A stretch of 64,000 nt of DNA from CAYOPZ01 sp964406005 (GCA_964406005.1 CAYOPZ010000011.1:23813-87812); one strand, 5' to 3'. Counted from the first letter of the stretch, positions 8,573 through 17,293 are shown. Numbers and translations are program-made. The notes: generated by a model not told the origin, from the letters alone.

Positions 8573-9625
8573 TTATTTTTTTGTTTTTTGTTCCCATGAT
8601 TCCAGCAGATCCAGCAACCTGGTATTTTCCTCTTCCGTGCCCACTGTAATTCGAAGACAACCTTCGCAAAAGGCAAGTTTTGACCTGTTCCTGACAACCA
8701 CTCCCCCCGATTGCAGAAAGTCATAAAGCGCATCTGGCTCTTCTACCCTGACCAGAAGGAAATTGGCATCGGAAGGAAAAACCTTTCGTACATAAGTGAA
8801 TGCACCCAGTTCCCGGACAAGCCTTTTCTTCTGGTCCAGGATCTGTTTTACCCATGCATCCTTTTTCCCGGGCACTGAAAGCATTTCCAGGGCCATCTCC
8901 TGGCTCAAACGGTTGACATTATAGGGGTACTTCACTTTGTTCATATATTCAATGATGCCGGGATCACCCAGTGCCGCACCTATCCGTATGCCCGCCAGCC
9001 CCCAGGCCTTCGAAAGCGTCCTCAGCAAAACCAGGTTCCGGTATCTGTCCAGCAATGGTACCAACCCCGCACCCGCTGAGAAATCCGCATATGCCTCATC
9101 AACGACCGTGATGCCGTTGAATCCTTCCAGTACCCTGATGATTTCCCCCTCTTCCAGCAGGTTTGATGTCGGATTATTGGGCGAACAGAGAAATACCATT
9201 TTCGTACCTGCCTTTATCTTATTGAGAACCCTGCCGGCATTCAGTGAGAAATCGCTGTTCAGACCGACGAAATCCACCGCTACGTCATTCATATCCGCAC
9301 ATACCTTGTACATGCCGTATGACGGTTGCATGATGATTACGCGATCCCTCGCAGGTTCGCAGAAAATCCTGATCAAAAGGTCAATCGCTTCATCGCTTCC
9401 GTTTCCAATGAAAATATTTCTTCCCCCGACTGAATAAATCTCTGAGATTTTCTCCCTGAGCGCCATCTGCATAGGATCCGGATACCTGTTATAGGGACCG
9501 TTATACGGATTTTCATTGGCATCCAGCAGGATGGCTCCCTGAGGGTTGTATTCATCTCTCGCCGATGAATATGGAACCAGTTCCAGGATATTTTTTCTGA
9601 TGAGTTTTCTGATCGTCATATTCAC
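8573..9625 (-). CDS. hisC: histidinol-phosphate aminotransferase
   Basis: PLP-dependent fold-type I aminotransferase converting imidazole acetol phosphate and glutamate to histidinol phosphate. Visible are LDANENPYNGPYNRYPDP near the N terminus, LCSPNNPTSN, VVDEAYADF with the cofactor Asp/Tyr, and LRTLSKAWGLAGIRIG with the PLP Lys. A GTG start at 9625 overlaps the hisD stop as GTGA; an ATG two codons later (9619) is the alternative. Length is 350 residues. Confidence 0.95.
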   Translation of the reverse strand: MNMTIRKLIRKNILELVPYSSARDEYNPQGAILLDANENPYNGPYNRYPDPMQMALREKISEIYSVGGRNIFIGNGSDEAIDLLIRIFCEPARDRVIIMQPSYGMYKVCADMNDVAVDFVGLNSDFSLNAGRVLNKIKAGTKMVFLCSPNNPTSNLLEEGEIIRVLEGFNGITVVDEAYADFSAGAGLVPLLDRYRNLVLLRTLSKAWGLAGIRIGAALGDPGIIEYMNKVKYPYNVNRLSQEMALEMLSVPGKKDAWVKQILDQKKRLVRELGAFTYVRKVFPSDANFLLVRVEEPDALYDFLQSGGVVVRNRSKLAFCEGCLRITVGTEEENTRLLDLLESWEQKTKK

Positions 9626-10917
9626 TTCCTGTTTTTCCTGATTTTATCGATCCTGATCATGACTGACCGGCTGTGGGCTTCCAGTTTTTCTTCATCGGCC
9701 ATTTCCATGATCGCCGGACCCAGATCGAGCATTCCGGATTCATTGATTTCCTGGAAAGAGATCCTTTTTGTAAAACTTTCAAGCCCCAGTCCGCTGTATG
9801 CTCTGGCATGTCCGCCCGTAGGCAACGTATGGTTGGTACCCGAAGCATAGTCCCCTGCGCTTACCGGTGTATAAGGTCCCAGAAAGACAGACCCGGCATT
9901 CCTGATCTTTCCGGCCAGCTCCATTTGGTTCTCTGCCATGATTATCAAATGTTCCGGTGCATATATATTCACCATTTCAAGCAATGTATCCATGTCATCA
10001 AGCACAATACACCTGCTGTTATGCAGTGCTGCGTCGGCAATGTCCCTGCGTGGAAGTGCAGTTAACTGTTTGTCAAGCTGCTCCCTTGCCCGTTCCGCCA
10101 GTTCGCGGCTTGTGGTAAGCAATATCACCTGGCTTTCCGGTCCGTGTTCCGCCTGCGCCATCAGATCTGCTGCCACAAACGACGGATCGGCACTCGCATC
10201 GGCAATAACGGCCACTTCCGAAGGCCCGGCTGGCATGTCTATGGCTGCATTTTCAAGGCTTACGAGTTGTTTGGCCAGGGTCACAAAGGGATTTCCCGGA
10301 CCGAAAATTTTATCTACCCTGGGTATGGTTTCCGTACCGTAGGCCATGGCAGCAATTGCCTGCGCTCCGCCAGCGCGATAAACTCTATCGATATCAAGGA
10401 GCCCGGCGCAGTATAATATGGCAGGGTGTATCGTTCCGGCAGGACCGGGAGGAGTGCATAGAATGATCTCTTCACAACCCGCCATTCTTGCAGGTATTCC
10501 AAGCATGAGTACGGTGGATAGCAGGGGTGCGCTTCCCCCCGGAATATACAGCCCGACCTTTTCAATGGGCAGGACTTTTACCCAGCATTTCACACCTTTT
10601 GATGTGTGTACGGATTTTTCCCCTTCGGCCTGCATGGAATGAAAGGCCTCTATATTTTTCCTGGCCTTGCCGATGGCATTCTTAAGACCGTCCCTTAAAA
10701 GGTTGCCGGACCGGTCGATTTCAGCCTTGCTTACCCGGATGGTTTCCAGTTCAACCCTGTCAAATTGCCGGCTGAATTCCTTAAGGGCCCTGTCTCCTTC
10801 CCGTTTAACAGTTTCAAGTATTTCTCCTACCCGGGTACGGACCTCTCCGTGGTCTGTATCAGGCCTTGCAAGGATTCTCTCCCAGCTTTCCCTTGGCGGA
10901 TTGTTAAAAACCTGCAT
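9622..10917 (-). CDS. hisD: histidinol dehydrogenase
   Basis: NAD- and zinc-dependent enzyme that oxidises histidinol to histidine in the last two steps. It is 431 residues long. Family marks include KVGLYIPGGSAPLLSTVLML, VDKIFGPGNPFVTLAKQLV, DMPAGPSEVAVIAD and the zinc/catalytic region MAQAEHGPESQVILLT; SAGDYASGTNHTLPTGGHAR lies near the C terminus. Its ATG shares one base with the hisG stop (TGATG), so translation is probably coupled. Confidence 0.95.
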   Translation of the reverse strand: MQVFNNPPRESWERILARPDTDHGEVRTRVGEILETVKREGDRALKEFSRQFDRVELETIRVSKAEIDRSGNLLRDGLKNAIGKARKNIEAFHSMQAEGEKSVHTSKGVKCWVKVLPIEKVGLYIPGGSAPLLSTVLMLGIPARMAGCEEIILCTPPGPAGTIHPAILYCAGLLDIDRVYRAGGAQAIAAMAYGTETIPRVDKIFGPGNPFVTLAKQLVSLENAAIDMPAGPSEVAVIADASADPSFVAADLMAQAEHGPESQVILLTTSRELAERAREQLDKQLTALPRRDIADAALHNSRCIVLDDMDTLLEMVNIYAPEHLIIMAENQMELAGKIRNAGSVFLGPYTPVSAGDYASGTNHTLPTGGHARAYSGLGLESFTKRISFQEINESGMLDLGPAIMEMADEEKLEAHSRSVMIRIDKIRKNRK

Positions 10918-11774
10918 CAGATGATCATTTTTTCGATGGGAATCACCAGAATGCCCTGGGCGCCAAGATCTCTCAATTTACCGATGACTTCCCAGAATTC
11001 GTTTTCATTCAGTACCGAGTGCACCGAACTCCAGCCCTCTTCGGCGAGTGGCATGACCGTAGGACTCTTCATTCCCGGTATGACCTCAATGATCCTGTCA
11101 AGCTTGTCATTGGGGGCGTTAAGGAGTATATACTTATTGTCTTTGGATTTCCTGACTGCCTTCAAACGAAAAATAAGTCTGTCCAGAATTTTCTTCTTAT
11201 CTCCTGACAGCTTTTTATTGGCAACAAGTACGGCTTCTGATTTCATAACCGTTTCCACTTCACGCAGGCCGTTGCTGATCAGTGTGCTTCCGGTGCTGAC
11301 GATGTCGAAAATTGCATCCGCAAGCCCGATCCCGGGAGCGATCTCGACGGATCCGCTGATCACATGGATCTCCGCATCGATCTTTTCTTTTTTCAGGTAT
11401 GAGCCCAGAATATTGGGATAAGAGGTTGCAATCTTTTTCCCGTTGAGGTCACCTGAATTTACATACTGCATGGTTTTCGGCACGGCAATGGAAAGACGGC
11501 ATTTGGCAAATCCAAGCCTTTCGATGATCTCGATATCCCTTTCCTTTTCCAGCACGACATTTTCCCCGACGATACCAACATCTGCCACTGCGTCGAAAAC
11601 ATACTGCGGTATGTCATCATCCCTCAGAAAAACGGCTTCCAGGGGGAAGTTCCCGGAGACAGCCCTAAGTGTTCCTTTTCCGTTGGTCAGGCTGATACCG
11701 GATTCTCTTAACAGGCTGAGCGAAACTTCGCTGAGTCTGCCTGATTTCTGTATGGCCACGCTTAATTTACTCAT
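10917..11774 (-). CDS. hisG: ATP phosphoribosyltransferase, long form
   Basis: First and feedback-controlled step: ATP plus PRPP gives phosphoribosyl-ATP. The protein begins MSKLSVAIQKSGRLSEVSL. The PRPP-binding loop lies in the DIVSTGSTLISNGLREVE stretch. Residues from about 215 to 285 (ending GILVIPIEKMII) are the ACT-like C-terminal domain of the long form that binds histidine, so no HisZ partner is needed. First structural gene of the operon: an intrinsic terminator ends a few bases before its ATG and a His-rich leader lies upstream. Confidence 0.95.
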   Translation of the reverse strand: MSKLSVAIQKSGRLSEVSLSLLRESGISLTNGKGTLRAVSGNFPLEAVFLRDDDIPQYVFDAVADVGIVGENVVLEKERDIEIIERLGFAKCRLSIAVPKTMQYVNSGDLNGKKIATSYPNILGSYLKKEKIDAEIHVISGSVEIAPGIGLADAIFDIVSTGSTLISNGLREVETVMKSEAVLVANKKLSGDKKKILDRLIFRLKAVRKSKDNKYILLNAPNDKLDRIIEVIPGMKSPTVMPLAEEGWSSVHSVLNENEFWEVIGKLRDLGAQGILVIPIEKMII

Positions 11775-11778
11775 TTGA

Positions 11779-11814
11779 TAAAAACAAAAAAGGTTTGCAG
11801 CATCTGCAAACCTT
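11779..11814 (-). terminator. his operon attenuator (intrinsic terminator)
   Basis: On the minus strand an 11-bp perfect stem, AAGGTTTGCAG / CTGCAAACCTT, with a 3-nt loop ATG runs directly into TTTTTGTTTTTAT and stops about 5 nt before the hisG ATG. It stands between the leader peptide and the first structural gene. An upstream segment (11838-11846, GGTATGCAG) resembles the terminator's 5' arm. That segment can pair with CTGCATATC inside the leader (11881-11889), or with the terminator's 3' arm in 8 of 9 positions. Mutually exclusive folds are therefore possible; pairing was judged by eye. Confidence 0.85.
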
Positions 11815-11857
11815 GGTTATTAAAGTTCATTCGATTCCTGCATACCGGTCCCACACA

Positions 11858-11902
11858 TCAGATGTGATGGTGATGAATGTGATATGCAGTTTGATTGTAC
11901 AT
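11858..11902 (-). CDS. hisL: his operon leader peptide
   Basis: A 14-codon frame, MYNQTAYHIHHHHI, starts at the ATG at 11902 and ends at TGA 11860-11858. Five of its last seven codons are His, as in known his leaders. It lies about 85 nt before hisG with an intrinsic terminator between them. When charged tRNA-His is scarce, a ribosome stalled on these codons would cover the CTGCATATC segment and free GGTATGCAG for the alternative pairing. AAGG sits immediately before the ATG, which is too close for a normal Shine-Dalgarno. It is too short for ordinary gene callers. Confidence 0.88.
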   Translation of the reverse strand: MYNQTAYHIHHHHI

Positions 11903-11920
11903 CCTTATTTCAAATCAGTG

Positions 11921-11952
11921 CAATATTAGAAATAAAAGTTTAAACTTGCAAA
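11921..11952 (-). promoter_or_regulatory. candidate his operon promoter
   Basis: Minus strand: TTTG (11952-11949), a 20-nt spacer, then TAATATTG (11928-11921), one base off TAnnTTTG. Transcription would start near 11914, about 12 nt before the leader ATG. A perfect 12-bp palindrome AAGTTTAAACTT (11936-11947) fills the middle of the spacer. Confidence 0.55.
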
Positions 11953-11957
11953 CCCCG

Positions 11958-13277
11958 TTAAATATCTTTAATCAACCTGTTGACCGGGGATTTTTCAATC
12001 GCCGTCAGCAAGCCCTGCTGTATCTCCGAAAAGGTTTCCAGGTTTTCGCTTTTCTCTGCAATCAGCCTGTCCTCCCCGCTTCTCTCAAGCTTTTCCACAA
12101 GGTAACTTATCGTGATTTTATTGATATCCACTGCCGGTACAAAGGCATTCTCCTTGGGGCTGTCGGTCGTCGCTTCCACGATCAGGTTTGCATTCGAGAG
12201 GTCGAATATAATTTCCCTGACAAGCCGTATCGGTATCCCCAGTTCATGGCTGATCTCGGGAGGTGTCATCGGATTGCTGCCATGTTCGAATTGTTTGACT
12301 ATGGTGTGCATCACCAGGAAGGTAAGCATCCTCCGGTTATAGGAAGAAATGTGCAGGGCTTCGTACTCGAATTCGTATTTTTCAATGTTCTGATAAGCAA
12401 ACGAGATTTCCGCTCCGAGCAGGACGATCAGCCAGGATATCTGCAGCCAGACCAGGAACAGGGGCAGCGCAATAAAGCTTCCGTAGATTGCACCATATCT
12501 TCCGACGCCAACCTGAAAATAGATATAAAACCATTGTGTGATCTGAAAAATCGTACCTGCAATCAGGCCGGCGTACAACCCGTATTTAAAGTTGACCTTT
12601 GTATTTGGCATTACCACGTATAAAATCGTAAATAAAAGGTAAATCAGGCCGTAAGGGATCAGTTTTACAAGAAACTCCAGGAAGGAGCTGAGATGTTCTG
12701 CAAGTATCCCGTTGTCTGAAATCGCCTTACTGAGGTAAACTGTAATTGTACTGCTCAGGAAAAACAGTATGGGCGCCACCAGCATCATGGAAAGGTAGTC
12801 GCTGAATTTCCGGATGAACGCCCTGGGTTTATGGATCTGCCATATCGCATTAAATGAGTTTTCAATGTTTCCGAGTACCTTCATGATGGACCAAAGAAGA
12901 ACGATCAGCCCCACGCCTGCAATAAACCCGCCATTGATATTCTGAAGCATGGAATTGGCGAATCCGATGATGTAATCAAGAACTTCTGCCAGCTCTTTTC
13001 TTTCAGAGGCCATATTCCTCAGCTCTATTTCCAGCCTGGATTCAAATCCGAATCCTTTGGCAATACCGAAACCCATAGCTGCAACCGGAACTATGGATAG
13101 CATTGTATAATATGTTAAAGCAGAAGCTCTTAACTGTATCCTGTTCTCACGGAATCCCCGGGTAGCAAGCAATATGATCCGCAGTTGTTTGAGAAAAAAT
13201 CCCAACACGGGAGGATAGGATTTCAATTCCACCAACCAAATCTCAGTTTTTAAAAAAAGCAGAAATTTCCTGATCAT
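11958..13277 (-). CDS. YihY/BrkB family integral membrane protein with C-terminal helix-turn-helix-like region
   Basis: Inner-membrane protein of the YihY/BrkB family (once mislabelled ribonuclease BN). The actual function is not established. After a short cytoplasmic N terminus come about six hydrophobic segments (between residues 50 and 300), with family features such as LTYYTMLSIVPVAAMGFGIAKG and the later GSFIALPLFLVWLQISWLIVLLGAEI. About 120 residues follow the last segment (TPPEISHELGIPIRLVREIIFDLSNANLI); they look like a winged helix, a domain seen in some family members. It overlaps the cyclophilin-like gene by 4 nt (ATGA), so the two are co-translated. Confidence 0.85.
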   Translation of the reverse strand: MIRKFLLFLKTEIWLVELKSYPPVLGFFLKQLRIILLATRGFRENRIQLRASALTYYTMLSIVPVAAMGFGIAKGFGFESRLEIELRNMASERKELAEVLDYIIGFANSMLQNINGGFIAGVGLIVLLWSIMKVLGNIENSFNAIWQIHKPRAFIRKFSDYLSMMLVAPILFFLSSTITVYLSKAISDNGILAEHLSSFLEFLVKLIPYGLIYLLFTILYVVMPNTKVNFKYGLYAGLIAGTIFQITQWFYIYFQVGVGRYGAIYGSFIALPLFLVWLQISWLIVLLGAEISFAYQNIEKYEFEYEALHISSYNRRMLTFLVMHTIVKQFEHGSNPMTPPEISHELGIPIRLVREIIFDLSNANLIVEATTDSPKENAFVPAVDINKITISYLVEKLERSGEDRLIAEKSENLETFSEIQQGLLTAIEKSPVNRLIKDI

Positions 13278-13654
13278 GATTGTACCTCCTTGCTTATTCT
13301 CAGTGTCTCTCCGGAACGGACCTTTTTCAGGATGCTTGTATCTCCGGTGATCCTGCCGAAAACATTCACCGGACTGTAAGCCCTCGGCTTTTCGTTTATG
13401 CTGACCGGAGTGGGTCCGAAAAAAATACAGAAAGCATTTCCTGCCGGCCAGTATCCAAGATCCCCTGCCTCAACTTCCTGTCTTGCATCCCCGGCCTGTT
13501 CCAGTTGAAGAGGAATACTGAAATATACCTCATCGCCCCAGACATTGGCAGTACCGCTCAGGGGAAGGATACCATATATGGCCTTTGCTGTTGCCGAATC
13601 ATTCAGTTCAGCCCTGAGCAGGATATCCCCGGTCTCGATCACAATGATTTTCAT
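13274..13654 (-). CDS. cyclophilin-fold protein (TM1367/DUF369-like)
   Basis: A 126-residue protein starting MKIIVIETGDILLRAELND. It has the family's typical middle and end: WGDEVYFSIPL, LGYWPAGNAFCIFFGPTP and SPVNVFGRITGD. Members have a cyclophilin-like beta-barrel but no proven isomerase activity. The frame is open 38 codons further upstream, but that piece has no family resemblance and would run into the divergent AMMECR1 gene, so I use the ATG at 13654. It precedes and overlaps the YihY gene. Function unknown. Confidence 0.8.
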   Translation of the reverse strand: MKIIVIETGDILLRAELNDSATAKAIYGILPLSGTANVWGDEVYFSIPLQLEQAGDARQEVEAGDLGYWPAGNAFCIFFGPTPVSINEKPRAYSPVNVFGRITGDTSILKKVRSGETLRISKEVQS

Positions 13655-13725
13655 GCTTTTGATAAATGCAGCAAATAAAAATACTGATATTTCATAAATT
13701 GCAGGGAATATAACAAAAATAAAGT

Positions 13726-14280
13726 ATGCTTGCGCCTGAGGAGAAACAGACTTTACTGGACATCGCAAGGCTTACACTCAACATGTACCTGATGGACAGG
13801 AAAATCCCTTCCTTCGATGATGAAAATTACCCCGATGCATTAATGAAGAAAACCGGGGCTTTTGTCACGCTGTTCAAGAACGGAAAACTCAGGGGATGCA
13901 TAGGCCGGATTCATGCAGAGGTCCCCCTTTGCAAAGCCATACGTGACATGACCATATCGGCGGCTACCAGGGATTATCGCTTCAGGCCCGTTTCGGTTGA
14001 TGAACTTGATGAGATTCAGCTGGAAATTTCGGTTTTGTCAGAACCGGTAAAGATCAGGGAACTTACCGAAATAGAGTTGGGAAAGCACGGCATCTATATT
14101 AAGAAAGGAATGAACAGCGGTACATACCTTCCTGAAGTTGCCGGGAATACGGGATGGGACCTGGAACAAATCCTGGGCCATTGTGCGAGGGACAAAGCCC
14201 ATATAGGCTGGAACGGCTGGAGAGATGCGGAAATCTACATTTATGAAACCATTTTAATCAGGGAAAATGACAAATCATAG
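13726..14280 (+). CDS. amrA: AMMECR1 domain protein (AmmeMemoRadiSam system protein A)
   Basis: A 184-residue AMMECR1-fold protein. The invariant motif is seen as GKLRGCIGRIHAEVPLCKAI, followed by AATRDYRFRPVSVDELDEIQLEISVLSEP and GWDLEQILGHCARDKAHIG. In many bacteria this protein is encoded with a Memo-like protein and a radical SAM enzyme, sometimes fused to one of them. Neither partner is present here. It is divergent from the cyclophilin-fold/YihY pair, with about 70 nt between the starts. The biochemical role of the family is not settled. The symbol is a family label. Confidence 0.85.
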   Translation: MLAPEEKQTLLDIARLTLNMYLMDRKIPSFDDENYPDALMKKTGAFVTLFKNGKLRGCIGRIHAEVPLCKAIRDMTISAATRDYRFRPVSVDELDEIQLEISVLSEPVKIRELTEIELGKHGIYIKKGMNSGTYLPEVAGNTGWDLEQILGHCARDKAHIGWNGWRDAEIYIYETILIRENDKS

Positions 14281-14283
14281 GGT

Positions 14284-14571
14284 CTATTGCAACAGCTCTT
14301 TTACGATGGATTCCCATTCCTCTTCCAAACTGATTTCCGGCATTCTTCTGCCTGCACTGTTATACCAGTACGAGGCATTGGGCCTGTCCCCTTCCTTCCT
14401 GTGCAGGTAGGCATGCACCCAGTATCCGTCTTTGGTAAAATCATTCTGGGCAATACGATGCGCACCTTCCCAGTCACCTGATGCATCCAGTAACAATGCC
14501 TGGAGCAGTAGCGGGATATCGTCCGGGACGGTTCCCTCTTCCCGGATTCTGAGAAATTCACTGTATGTCAT
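14284..14571 (-). CDS. conserved small protein of unknown function
   Basis: A 95-residue soluble protein, convergent with the AMMECR1 gene and 3 nt from its stop. The pattern GDWEGAHRIAQND...GYWVHAYLHRKEGDRPNASYWYNSAGRRMPE looks like a conserved family of short bacterial proteins built of helix pairs, similar in style to TPR/Sel1 repeats. I do not know a function. No signal peptide or membrane segment is seen. Confidence 0.75.
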   Translation of the reverse strand: MTYSEFLRIREEGTVPDDIPLLLQALLLDASGDWEGAHRIAQNDFTKDGYWVHAYLHRKEGDRPNASYWYNSAGRRMPEISLEEEWESIVKELLQ

Positions 14572-14636
14572 AACCAGAATTTCTACTAAAATTACGAAGA
14601 AAATAAAACTGAATCAAAGCACAGAATTATAACTTT

Positions 14637-15584
14637 GTGCGGTTGAAGGCTGCTGTAATATACCAATACGGTGGACCGGAAGTATTCCGGACCGAAGATT
14701 TACCTGAGCCGCAGATCAGCAGGAATGAAGTCCTGATCAAGGTTTACGCTGCAAGTGTAAACCCTGTTGACTGGAAACAGAGGAAGGGAAATCACAGATG
14801 GTTTCTGAAAGCAAAGTTCCCAATGGTTCCCGGCTATGATGTATCCGGGGAAATCATCAGGTGTGGTGAGGCAATCCGTCATTTCAAACCCGGTGATCAG
14901 GTCTGTTGCAGATTGACCCGCCGTTTCGGAGGGGCCTATGCAGAATATGCCGCAGCCTCCGGATCCACGCTGGCTTTAAAACCCCCCGGGATAGACCATC
15001 TTCATGCTGCGGCGCTGCCTATGGCTTCCTTGACGGCTCTCCAGGCCCTGCGAGACAAAGGCAGGATCGGGGCCGGAGACGAAGTAATGATCCTGGGCGC
15101 CGCGGGCGGTGTGGGTCATTATGCCGTTCAGCTGGCCCGGCATTACGGAGCTGTTGTAACGGCAGTCTGCAGTTCCAGGCATAAAGAGCTGATGAAAAAG
15201 CTCCGGCCTGATTTCCATATAGACTATGAAGTACAGGATTACAGGCAGGCGGGTAAGCAATATGACATCATACTGGACGCAGCAGGCGTGGAATCCTTTT
15301 TTTCATGCAGGCAAATCCTCAAATCCGGAGGCATTTATATTACCTTGCTTCCACGGCCGAAACTATTGATTCATAAAGCGTTATCAGTACTTACCCATGG
15401 AAAAAAGGTAAGAACCCTGTTGATGAGATCACTGGGAAAGGATCTTGATATTGTTATGGGCCTTGTTCGGGAAGGGAGTCTGGAGACCTGCATTGATTCC
15501 GTATTTACGCTGGACCAACTTGCAGATGCCCACAGGCGTGCCGAGGAATATACCACGGAAGGAAAAATCCTGATCAGAATATGA
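14637..15584 (+). CDS. zinc-free medium-chain NAD(P)-dependent oxidoreductase
   Basis: A 315-residue medium-chain dehydrogenase/reductase of the quinone-oxidoreductase/enoyl-reductase kind. The N-terminal GroES-like domain holds VLIKVYAASVNPVDWKQRKG and PGYDVSGEI. The Rossmann domain holds MILGAAGGVGHYAVQLARHYG. The cysteine cluster that binds structural zinc is absent, as expected for this branch. It ends in the usual YTTEGKILIRI. The start is GTG at 14637; TAACTTTG, a good -7 element, overlaps it, so a slightly later TTG start is possible. It overlaps the next gene by 4 nt. The substrate is unknown. Confidence 0.85.
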   Translation: MRLKAAVIYQYGGPEVFRTEDLPEPQISRNEVLIKVYAASVNPVDWKQRKGNHRWFLKAKFPMVPGYDVSGEIIRCGEAIRHFKPGDQVCCRLTRRFGGAYAEYAAASGSTLALKPPGIDHLHAAALPMASLTALQALRDKGRIGAGDEVMILGAAGGVGHYAVQLARHYGAVVTAVCSSRHKELMKKLRPDFHIDYEVQDYRQAGKQYDIILDAAGVESFFSCRQILKSGGIYITLLPRPKLLIHKALSVLTHGKKVRTLLMRSLGKDLDIVMGLVREGSLETCIDSVFTLDQLADAHRRAEEYTTEGKILIRI

Positions 15585-17293
15585 AAAAGATACTTTTTAA
15601 TTGTTCCCTGATCTTGATGGTCTTTTTATCATTAGATCATTTGTTTGTAATGTTTTCGTTCATTACCACCTACAGATTTTTGCCTGTTGCATTTCCCTTA
15701 TCCATCCTAACTTCTGTTTTGCTTTATTTCTATCTTGAAAAAAGAAGAACAAACAGGGCGGAGAAGATATGGACCATTCTTCTGAGCTTTTCCGTAATTA
15801 TAGTATCATTTCTTGCTTCGGCCTTTTACTATGACCTTTCCTGGGATGGACAGTGGTATCACCAATCGGCCATTTATCATATCGAGAGTGGCTGGAATCC
15901 GATTACCGAACCGATAAGAGCATTTGAAGTAAACAACGATACCTCCATTATTCATTTTCCTAAAAGCTCCTGGTATTATGCAGCTTCGGTATTCAGTACT
16001 TTAGGAAATTTTGAATCCGGGAAAAGTCTGAATTTCATTGTAATATTTATTTCGATATTTCTAATATACAGCACGTTAATAGATTTCGGGCTTTCCAGGA
16101 TAAAATCATTAACCATAACTTTACTGGTTGTTTTAAATCCTGTTGTATGGAGCGAAACGACAACTTACCTGGTTGATGGATCATTGATTCTTTATATAGG
16201 TATTTACATTTTAATGGTTTTTTCATGGCTCCGGAAACCCAGTTACAAGAGTGCACTCCTTGGCTGTTTGGCTGTAATAGCAATAATAAATTTAAAGTTT
16301 ACGGGCCTTGTATTCCTTTGTGTTTTGTCATTGTTCGCCGTTGTCTATGTACTTATTTACAAAAGGGAGTACTTGGTAAAATTCATTGGCGCCCATGCTG
16401 TTGCTTTCCTGCTTGCGGTCTTCGTTTTCGGATATAATCCTTATGTTATTAATTATATTGAACGAGGCCATCCTTTTTATCCTATCATGGGCACCGAAGA
16501 ATACCCGAGTGTCATTGAGCTTTCGGGGAGGGATGACAATGAAGTATTTGAAACACCTCATAATATGCAGGGCAAGCGCCTTGTGGTCAGAATGTTTTAC
16601 GCAAACTTCGGACGACCGGATAACGCCCCGTATTACAGGGAAAGAAATGCAGAACTGATCTGGCCATTTACATCGAAGATTTCCGATTGGAATGCATATT
16701 ATTTTCATGAAACACGTGTAAGCGGATTTGGTCCATACTTCAGTGGAATACTTGTTTTATCTTTTATTTTGTTATTGATTCTATTAAAGGAGGATAAAAG
16801 ATCCCGGTGGATTGTCTGTATGACACTGATTGCGATATCAGGTTCTTTAATATTCAGCAAGCATTTCTGGTGGCCGCGTTTCTGGCCCCAGATGTGGCTT
16901 ATACCGTTAATCCCTGTTTGCTTTTCTTTCTTTCGATCGATTTCAAAACGGGTTAATTACTTCAGCTGGTTTATCGCAGTACTGATACTATTAAACGGTT
17001 GTATTGTCCTTTTTTGTCACATGGGTTGGGAAACACGTTCCTCAATAAGATTACGAAAACAATTGACTGAGATGAAAGAAAGAAATATACCTGTTGAAAT
17101 TTTCTATGGATGGTTTACAAAATCAATGCAAGAAAAAATGGCTCACTGGCAGATTGAATATGAAACCATTCCAATTCAGGAAATCATGGAAGGAGAGCAC
17201 ATGGAGTTAACAAGCGTCGTTGAAGGGTATCCCAATATGGTGTTGTACAGAGAAAAAGGAGAGCATTTGGAAACAGGATCAGGTGATCAATAG
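15581..17293 (+). CDS. polytopic membrane protein, probable GT-C type glycosyltransferase
   Basis: A 570-residue protein with about 11-12 hydrophobic segments. An extracytoplasmic loop after the second or third segment contains DLSWDGQWYHQSAIYH, resembling the acidic active-site loop of GT-C fold, lipid-linked sugar transferases. About 100 C-terminal residues are soluble. I cannot name a family with certainty. The DNA is visibly richer in A and T than the flanks, with many ATT/TTT codons, which hints at a different origin. Its ATG overlaps the oxidoreductase stop (ATGA). Confidence 0.65.
   Translation: MKKILFNCSLILMVFLSLDHLFVMFSFITTYRFLPVAFPLSILTSVLLYFYLEKRRTNRAEKIWTILLSFSVIIVSFLASAFYYDLSWDGQWYHQSAIYHIESGWNPITEPIRAFEVNNDTSIIHFPKSSWYYAASVFSTLGNFESGKSLNFIVIFISIFLIYSTLIDFGLSRIKSLTITLLVVLNPVVWSETTTYLVDGSLILYIGIYILMVFSWLRKPSYKSALLGCLAVIAIINLKFTGLVFLCVLSLFAVVYVLIYKREYLVKFIGAHAVAFLLAVFVFGYNPYVINYIERGHPFYPIMGTEEYPSVIELSGRDDNEVFETPHNMQGKRLVVRMFYANFGRPDNAPYYRERNAELIWPFTSKISDWNAYYFHETRVSGFGPYFSGILVLSFILLLILLKEDKRSRWIVCMTLIAISGSLIFSKHFWWPRFWPQMWLIPLIPVCFSFFRSISKRVNYFSWFIAVLILLNGCIVLFCHMGWETRSSIRLRKQLTEMKERNIPVEIFYGWFTKSMQEKMAHWQIEYETIPIQEIMEGEHMELTSVVEGYPNMVLYREKGEHLETGSGDQ

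Noticed and set aside
8566..8733. 56-codon upstream extension of hisB
   Set aside because: It lies within the end of hisC and reads as random residues; HisB proteins begin at the DRDGT phosphatase domain.
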